DNA from: Streptomyces sp. R44
Lineage (GTDB): Bacteria > Actinomycetota > Actinomycetes > Streptomycetales > Streptomycetaceae
Reading direction: 5' to 3'
DNA length: 64,000 nt
Assembly (NCBI RefSeq): GCF_041053105.1
Contig: NZ_CP163444.1
Coordinates: 6,232,501 to 6,296,500, forward strand
In this document: in pieces, positions 59,718-64,000 of the stretch
How the letters are laid out: every line of letters begins with the position of its first letter
Numbering within the stretch: the first letter of the stretch is position 1
The notes under the pieces: generated by a model
What the model saw: the letters and a program-made list of their open reading frames with translations, nothing else
The model's database searches: none
Told to the model about the DNA's origin: nothing
Position numbers and translations under genes: made by a program

Positions 59718-60197
59718 ATGCCTTACGTGAAGGCGCGCCGTGCCCTCGGCGTCGTCCTGCTCGCCGCTGCCCTGGCCCTGCCGGCGACCTCCGTCGCCCA
59801 CGCCGAGGAGTGCAAGCCCGACGACCAGGCCTGCCTGGACAAGGAGGCCAACGCCAAGGAGGCCAAGGAGATCGAGGAGAAGCAGAAGAAGAACGACGAG
59901 GCGGCCGCCAAGGCCGACAAGGACATCAAGGCGGCCGGCGAGAAGCTCAAGGAGTGCCCGCCCGGCTCCTCCTCCTGCATGGGCAAGCTGACCGGCGGCA
60001 AGGGCGCTGACGAGGAGCAGGGCCTCAAGGACATGACCGAGACCATCTCCACGAACAAGCCCGAACCGGGGAACAACGCGGCCGAGGCCGTCACCTCGAC
60101 CTGCGCGTCCTTCCCCGGCTCGCTGCCGCAGGGGTCCACCGACCCGGGACAGTCCCCCTTCCCGGTCGACCAGCTCTGCTCCCTGCTCGGCTCCTGA
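59718..60197 (+). CDS. Secreted Lys/Glu-rich protein, function unknown
   Basis: This 159-residue protein has a signal peptide (1-29, ending SVAHA) and a highly charged helical middle (residues about 33-80, rich in KEA and KKNDEAAAKADKD, probably a coiled coil). The tail has six cysteines over the whole mature part: ECKPDDQAC, then ECPPGSSSC, CASFPG and QLCSLLG. AAGGGAG precedes the ATG. It is the first gene of three secreted products with short spacings (33 and 18 bp). No family recognised. Confidence 0.78.
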   Translation: MPYVKARRALGVVLLAAALALPATSVAHAEECKPDDQACLDKEANAKEAKEIEEKQKKNDEAAAKADKDIKAAGEKLKECPPGSSSCMGKLTGGKGADEEQGLKDMTETISTNKPEPGNNAAEAVTSTCASFPGSLPQGSTDPGQSPFPVDQLCSLLGS

Positions 60198-60230
60198 ACA
60201 CACCCACCCACCCCGAAGGGTTCCTTCGTC

Positions 60231-61184
60231 ATGTCTCCGCGCCGTCCCCGCGCCCTCCTGCCCGTGCTCGTCCTCGGCCTCACCGCGCCGCTGACGCTGC
60301 TCGCCCCGCCCGCCGCCGCCGAAGAGGGGCCGGGCGAGACCCCGGTCCCCCGCGCCCTCACCGCCGACGGACGCCCGGCCGAGGTCGACGACGTCCTCCA
60401 GCACTGCCGGACCAAGCGCTCCGCCTGCACGTTCACGATCGACCCCAAGCTCAGCCGCGAGTACGCCACCACCGTGAAGTCGCTCGGCAACGCGGTCGTC
60501 AACTGCACCCAGAGCGACATGGCCGTCGAGCGGACCGTCACCCTCAAGACCGGCACCACCGACAACATCGGCGGCGAGATCTCCGGGCAGATCACCGCCG
60601 AGGGCACGGTCGCCGCCTCCGGCCAGGTGACCGCCAACCTCGCCAACGAGACCGCCATGGAACACAAGACGCCCCAGCTCGACAAGGGCCCCACCTCGAC
60701 GAACGGCAACAAGACCACCGTCTCGGGCGGCGCGACGGCCTCCGGCTCACTCACCGCGCGGCTCGCCTTCGCGGCCGCCTTCAAAGCCACGTACTCCAAG
60801 TCCTGGACGGTCGAGAACAGCGAGCAGACCGTCTACAAGACCACCGTCCACGCGCACGACATGCTCGTCTTCGGCGCCAACGCCGCCATGAAGCGCGTGG
60901 TCGGCAGCCTCGTCGCCAAGACTGGGCAACGCATCATCGGCATCGCCGTGGACAGCCCCTCGATGGTCACCAGCAGCTCGTTCATCGCCCAGACGTACGC
61001 CGCGCCCGCCGGCGTCTGCGGCGGCACGCGGCCCCCTCAGAACACCGCCCCGACTCCGGCCCCCGGCCCCGCTCCCGCTCCCGCCCCCGGCCCCCCTTCC
61101 GCCGCCGAGGTCCCCGCCGCACGGGCGGTGCCTCCGGCCGCCGAACCCAAGCACGTCGTCGTCCTGCCCGCCGCCGCTTCCTGA
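60231..61184 (+). CDS. Secreted protein with candidate beta-pore-forming (aerolysin-like) segment
   Basis: This 317-residue protein has a signal peptide (1-30) and Cys59, Cys66, Cys92 and Cys263. Residues about 112-185 alternate small polar and small apolar residues (GGEISGQITAEGTVAASGQV, SGGATASGSLTARLAF), as in the membrane-inserting hairpin of aerolysin/ETX-type toxins. A conserved-looking part follows (YSKSWTVENSEQT, LVFGANAAMKRVVGSLVAK), then a Pro/Ala tail to the end. The Cys59-66-92 block is shared with the next gene. The fold assignment is an inference from the pattern, not a match I can prove. Confidence 0.75.
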   Translation: MSPRRPRALLPVLVLGLTAPLTLLAPPAAAEEGPGETPVPRALTADGRPAEVDDVLQHCRTKRSACTFTIDPKLSREYATTVKSLGNAVVNCTQSDMAVERTVTLKTGTTDNIGGEISGQITAEGTVAASGQVTANLANETAMEHKTPQLDKGPTSTNGNKTTVSGGATASGSLTARLAFAAAFKATYSKSWTVENSEQTVYKTTVHAHDMLVFGANAAMKRVVGSLVAKTGQRIIGIAVDSPSMVTSSSFIAQTYAAPAGVCGGTRPPQNTAPTPAPGPAPAPAPGPPSAAEVPAARAVPPAAEPKHVVVLPAAAS

Positions 61185-61202
61185 TCCGGGAGGAGAACCA
61201 CC

Positions 61203-62588
61203 ATGCACCGCACCACGCTCCCGGCCCTCGCCGTCCTCGGGGCCGCCGGACTGCTGCTGCCCGTCGTCCCCGCCTCGTACGCCGCACAGGCCGCCCCCGC
61301 CGAACAGGACGTCACCGTCCTCAACGGCGACTTCGCCGACCCCGTCATGAAGGGCGACGGCCCCACCACCGTCGGCCTCGACCACTGGACCGGCCTCAAC
61401 CAGCGCTACTCGCCCGCCGCTTCGGGCCGCACCGACGCCTCCCACGGCGTCGCCCTCCAGAAGGACGGCAACACCCTCCGCCAGCGGCTCCGCGGGGTCC
61501 GCGCCGGGGCGAAGGTCACCGTGACCTACGAGGACAGCCCCGCGGTCTCCAAGGAGTGCACCGGCGAACAGGTCGTCGACGGCCAGCCGTACGCCGTCAG
61601 CGGCTCCGGCGGCCCCGTCCGGGAGGTCACCACCGCCGGTGACCCCGACCGGGTCAAGGGCACGCCCGGCAAAGGCCGTTGGACCGGCCGCGCCTACGTC
61701 TTCACCGCCGGCGAGAACGAGCCGGTGCTCACCTTCACCTCCCGCGTCACCGACTCCCGCACCCATGTGACCTGCTCGCCGATGATCGCCCGCATCCGCG
61801 CCGTCGAGGTGCCGCCCGCCGTCGACAAGACCGTCGACAAGACGCGCCTCGGCACCTCGGAGGCGTACAAGGGCAACGAACGGGAGAGCAGCCTCCACAA
61901 CGCGGCCGCCGCCTGCAACGGCGAGAACGCCTGCACGTTCCGGCCGGATGCCCGGACCTCCTTCCGCTACTACGACAAGGCGCGGGTCGTCGGCGAGGCC
62001 TACGTCAACTGCACCCGCAACGCCCTGGAGCACAGCCGGGTCCTCTCGTACTCCGAGCGCAGCCACGACAGCATCGCCCAGACGTACGCCGACGCCGGCC
62101 TCGCCCTCCCCGAGGTGGCCCGGCTGCCCACGAGCGGCGACCCGGTGGAGGACGCCAAGCGGATCAAGGAACGCCCGATGGCCACCCAGTTCTCCCAGGC
62201 GTACGAGAAGGGCTGGCAGCGGGCCTGGCAGTGGTTCAGCGGCGACCAGAGGACGGTCGTGGAGAAGATCCAGCCGGGCGAGGTCAGCTGGGTCGAGCTG
62301 CAGCCGAGCCGCGAGCGGGTCGAGGGCTGGTTCGTCAGCAAGAAGGACGACTACCGGCTGCACGCCGTCGTCGACGGGCCCTCCCGCGCCGTCCCCGACC
62401 GGCTGCTCCAGCGCACCGGGCCCATGTCCGAGGCCGAGAAGCAGCGCTGTGCCGCCTCCCGTCCCATGACCACCACCCCGGTGGACGCGGACGCGCCCGC
62501 GAGCTCCAGCGACAAGGGGCTCCTCCGGGCGAAGGCGCCGGCGGCGCCGGGCGTCCGCGCATCGGCCCGGACCCTGCCGCTGGACTAG
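61203..62588 (+). CDS. Secreted two-domain protein with jelly-roll-like N-terminus
   Basis: This 461-residue protein has a signal peptide (1-30). Residues about 34-200 begin VLNGDFADP and include DHWTG and a late CSPMIARIRAV, like DUF642/carbohydrate-binding jelly-roll modules. Residues about 225-420 carry Cys238, Cys244 and Cys270, whose spacing (6, 26) parallels Cys59-66-92 (7, 26) of the upstream gene. The core words (ACTF, VNCT) are shared too. A long segment with YEKGWQRAWQWFSGDQ and VEGWFVSKKDDY follows. GGAGGAG precedes the ATG; 18 bp from the upstream gene. Function unknown. Confidence 0.75.
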   Translation: MHRTTLPALAVLGAAGLLLPVVPASYAAQAAPAEQDVTVLNGDFADPVMKGDGPTTVGLDHWTGLNQRYSPAASGRTDASHGVALQKDGNTLRQRLRGVRAGAKVTVTYEDSPAVSKECTGEQVVDGQPYAVSGSGGPVREVTTAGDPDRVKGTPGKGRWTGRAYVFTAGENEPVLTFTSRVTDSRTHVTCSPMIARIRAVEVPPAVDKTVDKTRLGTSEAYKGNERESSLHNAAAACNGENACTFRPDARTSFRYYDKARVVGEAYVNCTRNALEHSRVLSYSERSHDSIAQTYADAGLALPEVARLPTSGDPVEDAKRIKERPMATQFSQAYEKGWQRAWQWFSGDQRTVVEKIQPGEVSWVELQPSRERVEGWFVSKKDDYRLHAVVDGPSRAVPDRLLQRTGPMSEAEKQRCAASRPMTTTPVDADAPASSSDKGLLRAKAPAAPGVRASARTLPLD

Positions 62589-62603
62589 ACGGGTCCCGCC
62601 GCC

Positions 62604-64000
62604 TCACCCCGCCACGGCGGTGAGGCGGCGCACCACCTCGTCCCGGCCCAGGGCGCGGGCCACGGCGACGAGGTCCGGGCTGCGGGTGGCACCCGTGAGC
62701 GCGACCCGGGCCACGTTCGCGACGACCCTCGGCGGGCCCGCCCAGCCGTCCGGGTCCCGGCGCCAGGAGGCCGTGTCCGGGGCGTGGCCGTGGCGCCCGG
62801 CGATCTCCCCGAGCTCCGCGTACCAGTCCTCCGGGGAGACGGCGGCGAACTCGGCCGCGATCTCCCGCACGCGGAGTGCGGGCAGGCCGCCGTAGCGGTC
62901 GTCCTCCGGTGCCGGTGGCCGGCCGAAGAGCTCCGCGAAGAAGAAGCCGTACCGGTCGCGGAAGCAGGACCAGCGCTCCAGGTCCTTGCGGGCCGGCGCG
63001 CCCTCCGGCCGCCCCGTGGCCACGGCCGCCAGGGCGAGCTCCTCGTGGCGGGCGAGGACGGAGGCGAGCTCGGGGTCGTACTCCTCCGCCCAGGCGAGGA
63101 GCTGCGCGTACAGCTCGCCCGGGGTGAGCGAGGCGATGAACTCCCGGCTCAACGAGTGCAGTTTGGGCAGGTCGAGCAGGGGGCCCGAGGGGCGCATGCC
63201 GTCGAGCCGGACGTCGGAGGCGAGCGCCTCGGCGGTGGGGACGTCCATGAGCCGGACGTTGGCGAGACCCCGCAGATAGTGCTGGACGGCGGCCGGGGGA
63301 TAGCCGGCGGACAGGTAGTAGTCCACGGACGCCTCGGGGTCCTTGCGCTTGCTCAGCTTGCGGCGCGAGGGCCCCTCCGCCTTCATCAGCGGGGCGAGGT
63401 GCGCGTACGCGGGCGGCTCGAAGCCCAGCGCCGCGTGCAGCTGCAGATGGACCGGGGTCGAGGACAGCCACTCCTCGCCGCGCACCACGAGCGTCACCCG
63501 CATCAGGTGGTCGTCCACGACGTGCGCGAAGTGGTAGGTGGGCAGCGGCAGTTCCTCCTGCGAGGACTTGAGGAGGACGATGTCGTTGCCGTTGTCCTGC
63601 ATCGTGACGGAGGCCCGGATGCGGTCCGTGAACCGCACCCGGCCGGGGAACTCGTACGGGCAGCGGAACCGCACCACGTACGGTTCGCCCGCCGCGAGCC
63701 GGCGCGCCGCCTCCTCCGGAGCGAGCGTCCGGCACGGCGCCCAGCGCCCGTAGTAGCCGAGCGGCGAGCGGCCCGCGCGCTGCTCCTCCGCGCTCCGGGC
63801 GAGCAGCTCCTTGCCGCAGAAGCAGGGGTACGCGCGGTCGCAGCGCAGCAGCTCCCGCACATGGGAGAGGTAGATCCCCCGGCGCTCCGACTGGAGGTAC
63901 GGCCCCCAGGCCCCGTCCCCGGCGACACCGCCCTCGTCCGGGGCGAGCCCGAAGGCCCCGAGCAGCCGGGAGAACTCCTCCGCCGCGCCCGCGACCTGGC
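62604..64000 (-). CDS. Glutamyl-tRNA synthetase-like protein, truncated by window edge
   Basis: About 465 codons of a class I aminoacyl-tRNA synthetase run off the right edge; roughly the first 50-60 residues, with the HIGH motif, are missing. Visible are QSERRGIYL, the zinc-like YPCFCG, the GluRS catalytic segment (VTMQDNGNDIVLLKSS, LPTYHFAHVVDDHLM), and the KMSKS-type KLSKRKDPEA. A C-terminal anticodon-binding part follows. It charges tRNA-Glu, or tRNA-Gln if non-discriminating. Streptomyces usually has a main gltX elsewhere, so this may be a second copy. The family is seen; specificity is open. Frames on the opposite strand are shadows. Confidence 0.88.
   Translation of the reverse strand, partial: QVAGAAEEFSRLLGAFGLAPDEGGVAGDGAWGPYLQSERRGIYLSHVRELLRCDRAYPCFCGKELLARSAEEQRAGRSPLGYYGRWAPCRTLAPEEAARRLAAGEPYVVRFRCPYEFPGRVRFTDRIRASVTMQDNGNDIVLLKSSQEELPLPTYHFAHVVDDHLMRVTLVVRGEEWLSSTPVHLQLHAALGFEPPAYAHLAPLMKAEGPSRRKLSKRKDPEASVDYYLSAGYPPAAVQHYLRGLANVRLMDVPTAEALASDVRLDGMRPSGPLLDLPKLHSLSREFIASLTPGELYAQLLAWAEEYDPELASVLARHEELALAAVATGRPEGAPARKDLERWSCFRDRYGFFFAELFGRPPAPEDDRYGGLPALRVREIAAEFAAVSPEDWYAELGEIAGRHGHAPDTASWRRDPDGWAGPPRVVANVARVALTGATRSPDLVAVARALGRDEVVRRLTAVAG

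Noticed and set aside
59328..60665. 445-residue minus-strand frame across the divergent gap
   Set aside because: Overlaps two well-supported secreted genes on the opposite strand and has no recognisable domain.

Overview
The window is chromosomal DNA of a high-GC actinobacterium, almost certainly Streptomyces. Codon use is extremely GC-rich throughout. The 23S-5S rRNA sequences are actinobacterial. The gene order (rrn operon, osaC, osaA-osaB, ftsK, rodZ-like, rimO, pgsA, cinA, clgR, nei, lhr, DUF3046, recA-recX, gluABCD) matches the Streptomyces recA neighbourhood as I remember it from S. coelicolor. No database search was run.

Layout. 1-3490: the end of an rRNA operon (23S, 5S), a tRNA-Thr(GGT) and a strong terminator. 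3555-12928: an osmotic-stress signalling block. It holds an anti-sigma kinase/phosphatase (osaC), divergent from a giant multi-HAMP hybrid histidine kinase (osaA) and its response regulator (osaB). 13067-20200: a conserved housekeeping run with ftsK, a RodZ-like membrane HTH protein, rimO, pgsA, cinA/pncC and clgR; rimO-pgsA-cinA overlap by ATGA junctions. 20425-27181: a small membrane protein, a short-chain dehydrogenase, and the DNA-repair pair nei-lhr. 27273-34415: accessory metabolism with an AraC regulator, a frameshifted azlC with azlD, an MFS transporter overlapping a metallo-beta-lactamase-fold hydrolase, a divergent PucR-type regulator and a toroid-fold protein.

34495-43915: DUF3046 and an AI-2E-family permease, then what looks like an inserted respiratory module (DesK/NarL-type two-component system followed by a compact cydA-cydB), two small hydrolases, then recA-recX. 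43916-45510: two families of short tandem repeats, then a rhodanese and cysteine dioxygenase operon. That operon is preceded by a tiny cysteine-rich leader ORF, a probable cysteine-responsive attenuator. 45510-50798: an FAD monooxygenase and the glutamate ABC importer (gluA-B-C-D), with a hairpin between gluB and gluC. 51090-55312: a TctD/TctE-like two-component system, two paralogous small secreted four-cysteine proteins in a locally lower-GC patch, and an orphan TAXI-type binding protein.

55483-62588 is the least ordinary part: a secretome island. It has three tandem secreted seven-repeat RCC1/BLIP-II-like beta-propeller proteins, divergent from a three-gene run of secreted proteins. Two of those three share a cysteine-spaced domain, and one has a long Gly/Ser/Thr/Ala alternating stretch reminiscent of beta-pore-forming proteins. 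The window ends inside a glutamyl-tRNA synthetase gene that runs off the right edge.
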